A DNA stretch of 64,000 nt from Ferriphaselus amnicola (GTDB taxonomy: Bacteria > Pseudomonadota > Gammaproteobacteria > Burkholderiales > Gallionellaceae): positions 496,001 to 560,000 of the forward strand of contig NZ_AP018738.1 of NCBI RefSeq assembly GCF_000974685.2, read 5' to 3'. This document shows, piece by piece, positions 34,176 to 42,244 of this stretch. Every line of letters starts with the position of its first letter. Positions within the stretch are counted from its first letter, which is position 1. The position numbers and the translations under genes are program-made. A model generated the notes under the pieces. That model saw nothing but the letters and a program-made list of their open reading frames with translations, ran no database searches and had not been told where the DNA came from.

Positions 34176-34228
34176 CGGTGATGCGCGCAGGCAGACTATC
34201 TCCGTCTGTCATTGAGAATGGAGGGATG

Positions 34229-35530
34229 ATGCGACACACATCAAAAAGTTCGATCTTGCTGGTGAGTTTGGCATGGGTGTTAGCTATACCTTCGGCAGTC
34301 GCTGGTTCAGGTGGGTTCGCCGTGTCTGAATCCAGCGTTAGTGGTTTAGGTACGGCCTACGCAGGTACGGCCAGTGCCGAAGATGCCAGCACGATTTACT
34401 CCAACCCGGCGGGTATGAGTCATTTGCATGGTAGCCAGTTCGTGGTGATGGCGAGCGCCGTGCGACCTTCCGCTTCGTTCACACCCAACATGACCGCAGC
34501 GAATTACGCGCCATTGCAAACGGTGGGTGGTAATGGCGGTGATCCCGGTGGAATGAACTACATCCCCGCCCTGTTCTTATCGAGCGAGCTTTCCCCGACT
34601 TGGCACGCCGGTTTCGGGGTGAACGTCCCCTTTGGCTTGCAGACGGATTATGGCGATACTTGGGTGGGGCGCTTTCAGGCGACCAAATCTGCGATCTCCA
34701 CCATGAATCTAAACCCGGCCCTATCTTGGCGGGCAACCGATGCATTGACGCTGGCGGCTGGATTGAATTACCAGAGCATTAAGGGCGAGTTGAGCAATCA
34801 GGTGAATTACAGCGCACTGGCTGGCGGTGGATTGGGACCAAACTTGCAAGGTATAACTACCATGAGTGGCAGCGACAACGCTTGGGGATACAACTTTGGC
34901 TTGATGCTGGACGTCACACCGCAGACCCGATTCGGCTTGGCTTATCGCTCCGCCATCAAGTACACCCTCAGTGGCACGGTCAGTTTTACTGCTGTGCCGC
35001 CCGCGCTGGCAGGTTTAGTGAGTAACGCTCCCGCGACGCTGGCGCTCAAAGTGCCTGATACGCTGTCGCTTAGCTTGTTTCACCAGATGAACGATCACTG
35101 GGATGTGATGGCTGACATCACCCGTACTGGCTGGAGTTCTGTGCAGAGTCTGGTCGTGCGGGGTGCGAATGGAGTAGCACTCTCCACAACACCGGAAAAT
35201 TGGCGTGATACCACGCGAGTGGCGGTCGGAGCCAACTACCACTACGACACACAGCGCACCGCCCGTATCGGGGTGGCTTACGATCAGACGCCTGTATCTG
35301 ATACGTTCCGCACTGCTCGTATGCCCGATCAAAATCGCATCTGGCTGGCGCTGGGTGGCCAATACAAGTTTGATCAGAATAATGCGCTGGATGTGAGTTA
35401 CGCCCATTTGTTCATGGCCAATGCGCCGATCGCCGACAATAAAACCGCTACAGCATCGGGTAATCTGGTGGGAACGTTCACTTCGCTGTCGTCGAACATT
35501 CTGGGAATGCAATACAGTCACGGTTTCTGA
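34229..35530 (+). CDS. FadL/OmpP1-family outer-membrane transporter
   Basis: A predicted outer-membrane beta barrel for long-chain fatty acids or hydrophobic compounds. It has 433 residues. A signal peptide of about 25 residues (SILLVSLAWVLAIPSAVAG) is followed by the FadL-type plug region SGLGTAYAGTASAEDASTIY and NPAGMSHL, and a C terminus ending in phenylalanine, as in barrel proteins. GGAGG lies 4 bases before ATG 34229; longer in-frame starts would put hydrophilic residues ahead of the signal peptide. The beta-oxidation genes downstream fit lipid uptake. Confidence 0.85.
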   Translation: MRHTSKSSILLVSLAWVLAIPSAVAGSGGFAVSESSVSGLGTAYAGTASAEDASTIYSNPAGMSHLHGSQFVVMASAVRPSASFTPNMTAANYAPLQTVGGNGGDPGGMNYIPALFLSSELSPTWHAGFGVNVPFGLQTDYGDTWVGRFQATKSAISTMNLNPALSWRATDALTLAAGLNYQSIKGELSNQVNYSALAGGGLGPNLQGITTMSGSDNAWGYNFGLMLDVTPQTRFGLAYRSAIKYTLSGTVSFTAVPPALAGLVSNAPATLALKVPDTLSLSLFHQMNDHWDVMADITRTGWSSVQSLVVRGANGVALSTTPENWRDTTRVAVGANYHYDTQRTARIGVAYDQTPVSDTFRTARMPDQNRIWLALGGQYKFDQNNALDVSYAHLFMANAPIADNKTATASGNLVGTFTSLSSNILGMQYSHGF

Positions 35531-35539
35531 TCGTACTTT

Positions 35540-35563
35540 CGCCCGCCCGATCACGGGAGGGCG
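35540..35563 (+). promoter_or_regulatory. Hairpin covering the ribosome-binding site of the HAD/ECH gene
   Basis: CGCCCGCCCG (35540-35549) pairs with CGGGAGGGCG (35554-35563) with one mismatch and an ATCA loop. The right arm contains GGGAGG, the ribosome-binding site of the TTG start at 35567. No U tract follows, so it resembles a translational control hairpin more than a terminator. Function is inferred. Confidence 0.4.
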
Positions 35564-35566
35564 CTA

Positions 35567-38113
35567 TTGAAAGCGTTGCAGATGAAATCAGGTTTCTTTA
35601 TTCGCCGTGCGGCGGTGCTGGGAGCGGGAGTGATGGGCGCGCAGATCGCGGCGCATCTGGCCAATGCCGGTGTGCAGACGCTGCTGTTCGAGCTTCCTGC
35701 GGAAGGTTCGCTGCGTAGCGGCGGGGAACCCACCGGCGTACTCCTTGCGGGTGCTGCCGAGGGCGATTCGAATGCCAATGTGGTCAAGGCATTGGATGTC
35801 TTGAAAAATCTCGACCCCGCGCCGCTGGCTAGTCCTGCCAAGCTGGCTATCATCCAGCCAGCTAACTATGCCGACCATCTGGACAAGTTGCGCGGCTGCG
35901 ATCTGGTGATCGAGGCCATCGCCGAGAAGCTGGAGTGGAAGTCCGATCTCTACCGCAAGGTCGCACCTTACCTCGGCGAACGTGCCATCTTCGCCAGCAA
36001 TACCTCTGGCTTGTCCATCAACACGCTGGCGCAGGCATTCCCTGAACAGCTTCGCCACCGTTTTTGCGGCATCCATTTCTTCAACCCGCCGCGTTACATG
36101 CATCTGGTCGAGCTGATCGCCAGCCGTGACACGGAAGCAGCGATGCTCGACCAGCTCGAAACCTTCCTTGTTTCCTCGTTGGGCAAGGGCGTGGTGCGCG
36201 CCAAGGACACGCCTAGCTTCATCGCCAATCGCATTGGCGTATTTTCCATGCGCGCCACCCAGCATCACGCGCAGACGTTCGGGCTGAGCTTCGACACTGT
36301 GGATGCGCTGACCGGGCGCTACCTTGGTCGTCCCAAGAGTGCCACCTTCCGCACACTGGATGTGGTTGGCCTCGATATCTTCGCTCACGTTGTCGCCATG
36401 ATGCGTGAGACGCTGCGCGACGATCCTTGGCATGCGATGTTCGCGCTGCCGGACTGGTTCGAGCGGCTGGTGGCGGAAGGCGCGCTGGGGCAGAAGAGCA
36501 AGCGCGGCGTCTATCTCAAGGTTGGCAAGGATATCCACGTGCTCGACCGACACAGCGGCGAGTATCGGCTGTCCGCAGGCAAAGCGGCGGACGAGGTGCA
36601 GAACATTCTGCGCGAGCGCGACTGGACTCGGAAATTGTCCGCGCTGCATGCCAGTAACCATCCGCAGGCGCAGTTCCTGTGGGCGGTGTTCCGCGACGTG
36701 TTTCACTATTGCGCCTGGCAGCTCGAACACATCGCCGACAACGCCCGTGACCTTGATTTCGCCATGCGCTGGGGCTTTGGCTGGGATAGAGGGCCATTCG
36801 AGATATGGCAGGCGGCGGGCTGGCAGCAAGTGGCCGGCTGGATTTCCGAGGACATCGCCGCAGGCCGTGCACTGGCTAACGTGCCATTGCCGGGCTGGGC
36901 GCTGGAAGCGGATCGGACGGGCGTGCATACACAAGAAGGATCCTATGCGCCTGTGGACGCCAGTCAGCAGCCTCGTTCTACGCTCCCCGTCTATCGCCGC
37001 CAGCTTTTCCCCGCCCAACTCTATGGCGAGACGAGCCAGTACGGCGAAACCATCTTCGAGACGGAGGATGCGCGGCTGTGGCACATGGGCGACGACATCG
37101 CCATTCTCAGCTTTCATTCCAAGATGCACACCATCGGCAGTGGCGTATTGGACGCCATTCAGCGTGCGGTGGACGAGGCCGAGGCGCATTTCAGCGGGCT
37201 GGTGATCTGGCAGGCCGAGCCGCCGTTCTCGGTGGGCGCGAATCTGTTGCAAGTGATGCAAGGCGTGCGCGAGGATCCGCCCGAAGCCGGTCTGCTCGGT
37301 AAGCTCAAGCAAGTCGCCAGCCGAGTCAAATACACCGTGGCGGGTGGCGGTGGGGTGGGTGAGCTGCTTGATGCAGCTGTCGGCAACGTGCCGCGCGTGG
37401 AAGAAGTCGTCGCCCAATTCCAGCGCACCACGATGCGCCTCAAGTACGCGCAGGTGCCGGTGATCGCGGCAGTGGATGGCCTGGCGATGGGCGGTGGCTG
37501 CGAAGTGGCTATTCACTGCGCGCGCATCGTTGCCACGCTGGAAAGCTATATCGGGCTGGTCGAGATCGGCGTCGGCTTGCTGCCAGCGGGCGGCGGCTGT
37601 AAAGAAATGGCGCTGCGCGCTGCGCAGGCTGCCCAAGGTGGCGACGTGTTTCATTTCCTCAAACGTAATTTCACGCAGATCGCCATGAGCGACGTTTCAA
37701 AAAGTGCCGAAATGGCGCGCGAACTGGGCTATCTGCGTCCCGGCGATCACATCGTGATGAATCGTTACGAGCTGCTGCACGTCGCCAAGCAAGAGATTGC
37801 CGCGCTTGCCGCTACGGCTTACCGTCCGCCACAAGCCGAGCTGTTCCCCGTCGCAGGGCGCAGTGCATTGGCGACGCTCAAGGTGGGCATCGTGAACATG
37901 CTCGAAGGTGGCTTCATCTCCGAGCACGACCACGACATCGCCAGCCGCATCGCCGAAGTGATGTGTGGCGGCGACGTGGATGCGGGCACGCGGGTGGATG
38001 AACAATGGCTGCTCGACCTCGAACGCCGCCATTTCATGGAGCTGCTCGCCACCGACAAGACTCAGGCGCGTATCGAACACATGCTGAAACACAGCAAACC
38101 GTTGAGGAATTGA
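35567..38113 (+). CDS. FadN-type 3-hydroxyacyl-CoA dehydrogenase / enoyl-CoA hydratase fusion
   Basis: A bifunctional beta-oxidation enzyme of 848 residues. The NAD-binding domain comes first (VLGAGVMGAQIAAHLANAG at about residue 14), followed by the 3-hydroxyacyl-CoA dehydrogenase C domains (FFNPPRYMHLVELI, GRPKSATFRTLDVVGLD) and then a C-terminal crotonase domain (VIAAVDGLAMGGGCEVAIHC, with EIGVGLLPAGGG). This order is opposite to E. coli FadB and like Bacillus FadN. The TTG start is 6 bases from GGGAGG; an ATG at 35582 is the alternative. The thiolase two genes downstream would complete the cycle; no acyl-CoA dehydrogenase or ligase is in the window. Confidence 0.9.
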   Translation: MKALQMKSGFFIRRAAVLGAGVMGAQIAAHLANAGVQTLLFELPAEGSLRSGGEPTGVLLAGAAEGDSNANVVKALDVLKNLDPAPLASPAKLAIIQPANYADHLDKLRGCDLVIEAIAEKLEWKSDLYRKVAPYLGERAIFASNTSGLSINTLAQAFPEQLRHRFCGIHFFNPPRYMHLVELIASRDTEAAMLDQLETFLVSSLGKGVVRAKDTPSFIANRIGVFSMRATQHHAQTFGLSFDTVDALTGRYLGRPKSATFRTLDVVGLDIFAHVVAMMRETLRDDPWHAMFALPDWFERLVAEGALGQKSKRGVYLKVGKDIHVLDRHSGEYRLSAGKAADEVQNILRERDWTRKLSALHASNHPQAQFLWAVFRDVFHYCAWQLEHIADNARDLDFAMRWGFGWDRGPFEIWQAAGWQQVAGWISEDIAAGRALANVPLPGWALEADRTGVHTQEGSYAPVDASQQPRSTLPVYRRQLFPAQLYGETSQYGETIFETEDARLWHMGDDIAILSFHSKMHTIGSGVLDAIQRAVDEAEAHFSGLVIWQAEPPFSVGANLLQVMQGVREDPPEAGLLGKLKQVASRVKYTVAGGGGVGELLDAAVGNVPRVEEVVAQFQRTTMRLKYAQVPVIAAVDGLAMGGGCEVAIHCARIVATLESYIGLVEIGVGLLPAGGGCKEMALRAAQAAQGGDVFHFLKRNFTQIAMSDVSKSAEMARELGYLRPGDHIVMNRYELLHVAKQEIAALAATAYRPPQAELFPVAGRSALATLKVGIVNMLEGGFISEHDHDIASRIAEVMCGGDVDAGTRVDEQWLLDLERRHFMELLATDKTQARIEHMLKHSKPLRN

Positions 38114-38115
38114 GC

Positions 38116-38622
38116 ATGACTTTTCTGCGCACACTGTTTGCACTGTCACTACTTGCTTGGTTACCGTCGGCTAGCGCGGCTGACTATGCGGCGCTAAAAA
38201 ACCCGCTCGCATCGTTGACCGGTTCCGTCGCCGAACTATTGATTTCTGGAGGGAGCAAGCCGGTCAAGCTGACACAAGCAGAGATCGAGCGCCTGCCGAT
38301 CTACCAGACCACGCTGACGACGCATTGGGGGCAGCGCGGCACGTTTCAGGGCGTGTTGCTGACGGACTTACTCAAGGCACAAAAGCTCATCGGGCGGCCG
38401 CTCTCTCTCGTCGCCCTCGACGGCTACCGCGACAATCTGTCCGCATCGGACATCGAGTCCAGCCCGGCGATATTGGCGACTCGCTTGAATGGCCGTCCCA
38501 TCAGCTATGCCGACAAAGGCCCGTTCATCCTGCTGTGGCCGCAAAAAGAGCAGTTGGCCTTGCAAGGCAAGATGCGCTTGTCAGACTGGATCTGGGGTTT
38601 GAACGAGATACGGGCAAAGTGA
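38116..38622 (+). CDS. Exported SUOX-fold (molybdopterin-binding-domain-like) protein
   Basis: It has 168 residues, with a Sec signal peptide (about 1-22, ending SASA-A). The rest matches the general pattern of the oxidoreductase molybdopterin-binding domain (RGTFQGVLLTDLLKAQKL, ALDGYRDNLSASDIESSPA, KGPFILLWP), but it is far shorter than true Mo enzymes and has no cysteine at all, so a Mo-ligand residue is lacking. It is probably a periplasmic protein with the fold but without molybdenum. It is located 2 bases after the HAD/ECH fusion and 13 bases before the thiolase, thus inside the operon. Role unknown. Confidence 0.7.
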   Translation: MTFLRTLFALSLLAWLPSASAADYAALKNPLASLTGSVAELLISGGSKPVKLTQAEIERLPIYQTTLTTHWGQRGTFQGVLLTDLLKAQKLIGRPLSLVALDGYRDNLSASDIESSPAILATRLNGRPISYADKGPFILLWPQKEQLALQGKMRLSDWIWGLNEIRAK

Positions 38623-38635
38623 TGCGGGGGCGAGC

Positions 38636-39835
38636 ATGAACAGACAGATTCAGGAAGCCTACATCGTTGCCGCAACGCGCACGCCGGTGGGTAAAGCGCC
38701 GCGCGGGATGTTCCACGCGACTCGTCCAGACGACTTGCTGGCGCATGTGTTGCGCAGCGTGTTGGCGCAAGCGCCGTCACTTGATCCTGCGGCGATCGCC
38801 GATGTGGTGGTTGGCTGCGCCATGCCGGAAGCGGAGCAAGGTTTGAACGTGGCGCGCATGGCGTTGTTGCTGGCTGGGTTGCCGAATAGCGTGCCGGGCG
38901 TGACGGTGAATCGCTTCTGCGCGTCTGGGCTGGAGGCGGTGGCGCAGGCGGCCAATCGTATCCGCTTGGGTGAAGCGGAGGTGGTGCTGGCGGGCGGGGT
39001 CGAAAGCATGAGTCTGGTGCCGATGGGCGGCCACCAGCCGTCTTACAATCCTGCGGTGTTTGCGGGTAGCGAGCATCTCGGCATCGCCTACGGAATGGGG
39101 CTGACGGCGGAAAAAGTGGCGGCGCGCTGGCAGGTGTCGCGCGAGGCGCAAGACGAATTCGCGCTGTGCAGCCATCAGCGTGCCTTGGCAGCGCAGGCCA
39201 ACGGCGAGTTTGTCGCCGAGATTTCACCCTTTCGCATCGAAGAAAGAACGGCTGATCTGCTGACCCGGCTAGCCTCGCTCAAGGTGCGTGACGTGGCGCA
39301 GGACGAAGGTCCGCGCGCCGATACCTCGCTGGAAGCCTTGGCAAAACTTAAACCGGCGTTTGCTCGCGAGGGTTCCGTGACGGCGGGCAATAGCTCGCAG
39401 ATGTCGGACGGCGCAGCGGCGGTGCTGCTGTGTTCGGAAGCGGCGCTGAAGCGCTATGATCTGACGCCGCTGGCGCGCTTCGTCAGCTATAGCGTAGCGG
39501 GCGTGGAACCTTCGATCATGGGCATCGGCCCGAAAGAGGCGATCCCGCGTGCATTGGCGCAGGCTGGGTTGGCACTTGGCGATATGGACTGGATCGAGCT
39601 GAACGAGGCGTTCGCCGCGCAGGCGCTGGCGGTGATGCAGGAGGTCAGTCTTGATCCCGCCAAAGTCAATCCGCTGGGTGGGGCGATCGCGCTGGGTCAT
39701 CCGCTGGGCGCGACTGGCGCGATCCGCACTGCGACCTTGCTGCACGGCCTGCGCCGTCGCCAACAGCGCTATGGCATGGTGACCATGTGCATCGGCACGG
39801 GCATGGGCGCGGCGGGGATTTTCGAGTCACTTTGA
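38636..39835 (+). CDS. Thiolase (acetyl-CoA C-acyltransferase, FadA-like)
   Basis: It cleaves 3-ketoacyl-CoA in beta-oxidation or, in reverse, condenses acyl-CoAs. It has 399 residues. The nucleophilic Cys is in VNRFCASGLEAVAQA (about residue 97), the catalytic His in GGAIALGHPLGATGAIR, and the second Cys in MVTMCIGTGMGAAGIFE. Placement with the HAD/ECH fusion argues for a degradative 3-ketoacyl-CoA thiolase. It ends in TTGA, overlapping the likely start of the next gene. Confidence 0.92.
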   Translation: MNRQIQEAYIVAATRTPVGKAPRGMFHATRPDDLLAHVLRSVLAQAPSLDPAAIADVVVGCAMPEAEQGLNVARMALLLAGLPNSVPGVTVNRFCASGLEAVAQAANRIRLGEAEVVLAGGVESMSLVPMGGHQPSYNPAVFAGSEHLGIAYGMGLTAEKVAARWQVSREAQDEFALCSHQRALAAQANGEFVAEISPFRIEERTADLLTRLASLKVRDVAQDEGPRADTSLEALAKLKPAFAREGSVTAGNSSQMSDGAAAVLLCSEAALKRYDLTPLARFVSYSVAGVEPSIMGIGPKEAIPRALAQAGLALGDMDWIELNEAFAAQALAVMQEVSLDPAKVNPLGGAIALGHPLGATGAIRTATLLHGLRRRQQRYGMVTMCIGTGMGAAGIFESL

Positions 39836-41073
39836 TAAGTAGCGAGTGGATTTTGGGTGAAGACGTGGTGGATGAGATGCAGGTGATGTCGTTGAATGCC
39901 GAGAGTCGGTCGGCGCTGATCGATCGGGCGGCGCTGGAGTCGCAGTTGCAACAGGCGGGGATCGCGGAGTTGGTCGCTGAACGCTGCCCACATTTGTACT
40001 CAGATGTGATGGTGTTTGCCTCGGCAACTCAGGTGGAGCAGATGCGCGCGGTGATTGCGGCCGTGGAGCGCGTGGTGAGCTTGCCGGGGTGGTCGGCGGT
40101 GGCGTCTTCGAGCGGCGCTCAAGGCGTGTTCTTCGGTTACGACTTTCACCTCAATGCCGACGGCGCGCACTTGATCGAGATCAACACCAATGCGGGCGGC
40201 GGTTTTCTGAATGCCTTGTTGCTTGAGAGCCAGCAGGCACCGGTGCTTCCCGGTACGTCGCTGGCAGTGCCTCACCCCGAGCAGGTTTTCCTTGAGATGT
40301 TTCTGAACGAGTGGCGGCGGGCGCGGGGTGATGTGCCGCTCAAGACGGTGGCCATTGTGGACGAACAGCCTGAGTCGCAATACCTCTATCCCGAATTCTT
40401 GCTGGCTAAGGCGATGTTCGAGCGGGCGGGCATCACAGCGATGATCGCTGATCCGTCGGCCTTTGAGTTGCGCAGCGACGGTCTGTATCTCGGGGCCGCT
40501 AAGATCGATCTGATCTACAACCGGCTGACCGATTTCTCGCTGGCAAGCACCCCCAACTTGCTCGAGGCGATGTCGGCTGGGCGCGTGGTGCTGACACCCC
40601 ATCCCGAGGCGTATGCCCGCTATGCCGATAAGCGTAATCTGGCGCGGCTAACAGATGCGGTTGCGTTGCACGCGCTGGGTGCGGATGTTGCTGACATCGC
40701 CATGCTGCAAGCAGGTGTGCCGCAGACATTGATGGTAAAACCTGAGATGGAGGAGCAGCTCTGGGCCGAGCGCAAGCAGTGGTTCTTCAAGCCCAATAGT
40801 GGCTACGGTAGTAAGGGCGCGTATCGTGGCGACAAGCTGACTAAGCGGGTGTTCGCTGAGATATTGCAAGGCGACTACGTCGCGCAGCGGCTGGCTGTGC
40901 CCGGTGAGCGCCTTGTCCCGCAAGCGGAGGGCGATGCCGCGCTCAAATACGATGTGCGTTGTTACGTCTATGACGGCCAGATCCAGTTGGTCGCGGCGCG
41001 GCTCTATCAGGGCCAGACCACCAATTTCCGCACGCCGGGAGGTGGGTTCGGTTGTGTGCGTAGTCTGACGTGA
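39832..41073 (+). CDS. ATP-grasp-like protein with permuted motif order, function unknown
   Basis: It has about 413 residues if it starts at TTG 39832, which overlaps the thiolase stop (TTGA); GTG 39865 or 39868 or a later ATG are alternatives. The motif normally at the end of ATP-grasp domains (HLIEINTNAGG) occurs early, near residue 110, while the ATP-binding loop WFFKPNSGYGSKGAYRG occurs late, near residue 320, followed by DYVAQRLAVPGE and KYDVRCYVYDGQIQL. This order resembles glutathionylspermidine-synthase-type and circularly permuted ATP-grasp enzymes, so a ligase is likely. Substrate unknown. No close family was recognised. It is the last gene of the fatty-acid cluster. Confidence 0.6.
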   Translation: MISSEWILGEDVVDEMQVMSLNAESRSALIDRAALESQLQQAGIAELVAERCPHLYSDVMVFASATQVEQMRAVIAAVERVVSLPGWSAVASSSGAQGVFFGYDFHLNADGAHLIEINTNAGGGFLNALLLESQQAPVLPGTSLAVPHPEQVFLEMFLNEWRRARGDVPLKTVAIVDEQPESQYLYPEFLLAKAMFERAGITAMIADPSAFELRSDGLYLGAAKIDLIYNRLTDFSLASTPNLLEAMSAGRVVLTPHPEAYARYADKRNLARLTDAVALHALGADVADIAMLQAGVPQTLMVKPEMEEQLWAERKQWFFKPNSGYGSKGAYRGDKLTKRVFAEILQGDYVAQRLAVPGERLVPQAEGDAALKYDVRCYVYDGQIQLVAARLYQGQTTNFRTPGGGFGCVRSLT

Positions 41074-41085
41074 GGCGGATATAGC

Positions 41086-41101
41086 GGCTCAGTTTTGAGC
41101 C
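41086..41101 (+). terminator. Small hairpin after the ATP-grasp gene
   Basis: GGCTCA (41086-41091) and TGAGCC (41096-41101) form a perfect 6-bp stem around GTTT, 12 bases after the stop codon. There is no U tract, so terminator function is uncertain. The equivalent position in repeat copy 2 has lost the left arm. Confidence 0.3.
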
Positions 41102-41107
41102 AGATTC

Positions 41108-41142
41108 TGGCGGAAGCTCAGGGATTCGAACCCTGGATACCT
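41108..41142 (-). pseudogene. tRNA-Ser 3' fragment (pseudo-tRNA)
   Basis: These 35 bases are identical to the 3' CCA end, acceptor strand, T arm and part of the variable arm of the intact tRNA-Ser at 41605-41692. The anticodon half is absent: the sequence passes from the variable arm directly to CGGGTGTTTC (41143-41152), which resembles the 5' flank of the intact gene (CGAGGTGTTTC at 41692-41702). It therefore looks like a second tRNA-Ser copy with an internal deletion of about 50 bases. Confidence 0.8.
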
Positions 41143-41215
41143 CGGGTGTTTCTTGATCATTGTGAATGAAAGTGACAATTAAACTATCTTTTCAAACTTA
41201 CTTATTGATTGCTTT

Positions 41216-41467
41216 ATGGTGTGCAATTTTTTTCTATTTGGTTTGGCATGGGCACTGTCGCCACAATCTGGGTATGTCTACATGTTTGATAATGTAGGTA
41301 AAATTTTGGCAGTATTGTTGTGCGTGGACTATTACTCAAGTCGGATTCGTGGTGTCAATTACATGTTTGGTCCAATTTCTATGTCTAATCCGCCTTTGTG
41401 GATGCAAGTGTGGTCCGATATTCTGGCCGGAGCATTGCTCATTGGGTTCGCCTACGCTCTGTTCTAA
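41216..41467 (+). CDS. Small AT-rich membrane protein, hypothetical
   Basis: It has 83 residues. Hydrophobic segments at about 1-14, 28-38 and 65-83 suggest two or three membrane passes. Base composition is clearly more AT-rich than the neighbours, and there is no obvious ribosome-binding site. It is enclosed between the two direct-repeat copies that carry tRNA-Ser 3' sequence, which suggests acquired DNA. No family was recognised; it may not be expressed. Confidence 0.35.
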   Translation: MVCNFFLFGLAWALSPQSGYVYMFDNVGKILAVLLCVDYYSSRIRGVNYMFGPISMSNPPLWMQVWSDILAGALLIGFAYALF

Positions 41468-41538
41468 TGAATGTGAGAGTAGTACACCGCAAAAAGGATA
41501 AGTAAGGTTAATTGCGAGGGCGATATGGGGGGCAACTT

Positions 41539-41639
41539 GGTGGGCTCGGTTGTTGCCCAGTCTGACGTGAGGCTGTGGGAACCGTTCTGTTTTGAGCCAG
41601 ATTCTGGCGGAAGCTCAGGGATTCGAACCCTGGATACCT
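41539..41639. repeat. Direct repeat copy 2 (diverged ATP-grasp gene end plus tRNA-Ser 3' part)
   Basis: The partner of 41041-41142. The left part (41539-41573) still resembles the last codons and stop of the ATP-grasp gene but is not connected to any open frame of that gene; the right part is the 3' portion of the functional tRNA-Ser. Confidence 0.9.
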
Positions 41640-41692
41640 TTCGGTATGCTAGTTTTCAAGACTAGTGCAATCGACCACTCTGCCAAGCTTCC
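41605..41692 (-). tRNA. serT: tRNA-Ser (anticodon UGA)
   Basis: An 88-base class II tRNA on the minus strand. The acceptor strands GGAAGCT and AGCTTCC pair, the discriminator is G and CCA is encoded. The anticodon loop CTTGAAA gives anticodon TGA, reading UCN serine codons. The long variable arm (ATACC GAAA GGTAT) and T loop (GGTTCGAATCC) are intact. Its 3' part is duplicated upstream at 41108-41142. Confidence 0.95.
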
Positions 41693-41761
41693 GAGGTGTT
41701 TCAGGTGTGCCGCTGCTGGGGTGAACTTGCAGCGGGCGCGTATGGTAACCGAAACTGGCGA

Positions 41762-42133
41762 TTAACGCATCAGAACGGCGGCGATGACGTGGCGGTCTTC
41801 GGCGACGAGGATGCTGTAGGTGCGGCAGACGGCTGCGGTGTCCATGCACTCGATGCCGATGCCCGCCTCGATCAGGCGGCGATACAGACGCGGGTGCGGG
41901 AAGCGTTGTTGGTTGCCGGTGCCGAGCAGCAGGACTTCCGGTTTTAGTTCCAGAAAGTAGTCGAAATGGGCTTCGGTGAGTGCGTCGAAGTCGCTCACGT
42001 TCCAGTCTGTACGCACCTGTCCAGCCATGACCACCAGTGCTTGTTCGTAGTGCAGGCCGTTGACGGCAACGTAGCCTGGGCCGTGTCCGGTGAAGGTGTT
42101 TTGATTGCCGGTTTTGGTGAGATGTAGCTTCAT
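41762..42133 (-). CDS. Mth938-domain (DUF498) protein
   Basis: It has 123 residues, starting [20 protein letters not shown]; the frame is open further upstream, but that part is the alaA promoter and start region. The segments [20 protein letters not shown] and [20 protein letters not shown] match the Mth938/NDUFAF3-type fold. The bacterial function is not established. It is divergent from alaA. Confidence 0.8.
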   Translation of the reverse strand: MKLHLTKTGNQNTFTGHGPGYVAVNGLHYEQALVVMAGQVRTDWNVSDFDALTEAHFDYFLELKPEVLLLGTGNQQRFPHPRLYRRLIEAGIGIECMDTAAVCRTYSILVAEDRHVIAAVLMR

Positions 42134-42146
42134 CTGCTGACTCCAT

Positions 42147-42176
42147 TTGCTGTGCGGGGTTCTGGCGCGGTAAAAT
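42147..42176 (+). promoter_or_regulatory. Candidate alaA promoter
   Basis: TTGCTG (42147-42152) and TAAAAT (42171-42176) are separated by 18 bases and precede the alaA start by about 70 bases. The assignment is by inspection only. Confidence 0.4.
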
Positions 42177-42244
42177 CGCGACCTTTGCAGTTCCCGTTTT
42201 TGATTGCGGCGGATTTTACCACCGTGTTCTCGGGCTGCGTTTGA

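Larger units (their letters stand above)
41041..41142. repeat. Direct repeat copy 1 (ATP-grasp gene end plus tRNA-Ser 3' part)
   Basis: This stretch recurs at 41539-41639 (offset about 497). It contains a 51-bp perfect match (41092-41142 with 41589-41639), a 15-bp perfect match (41062-41076 with 41559-41573), a diverged 15-base block of equal length between them, and a similar stretch further left (41041-41061). The right-hand perfect part is the 3' end of the tRNA-Ser gene. Confidence 0.9.

Noticed and set aside
35588-37654. 688-codon frame antisense to the HAD/ECH fusion
   Set aside because: Shadow of a GC-rich gene whose sense frame has clear catalytic motifs.
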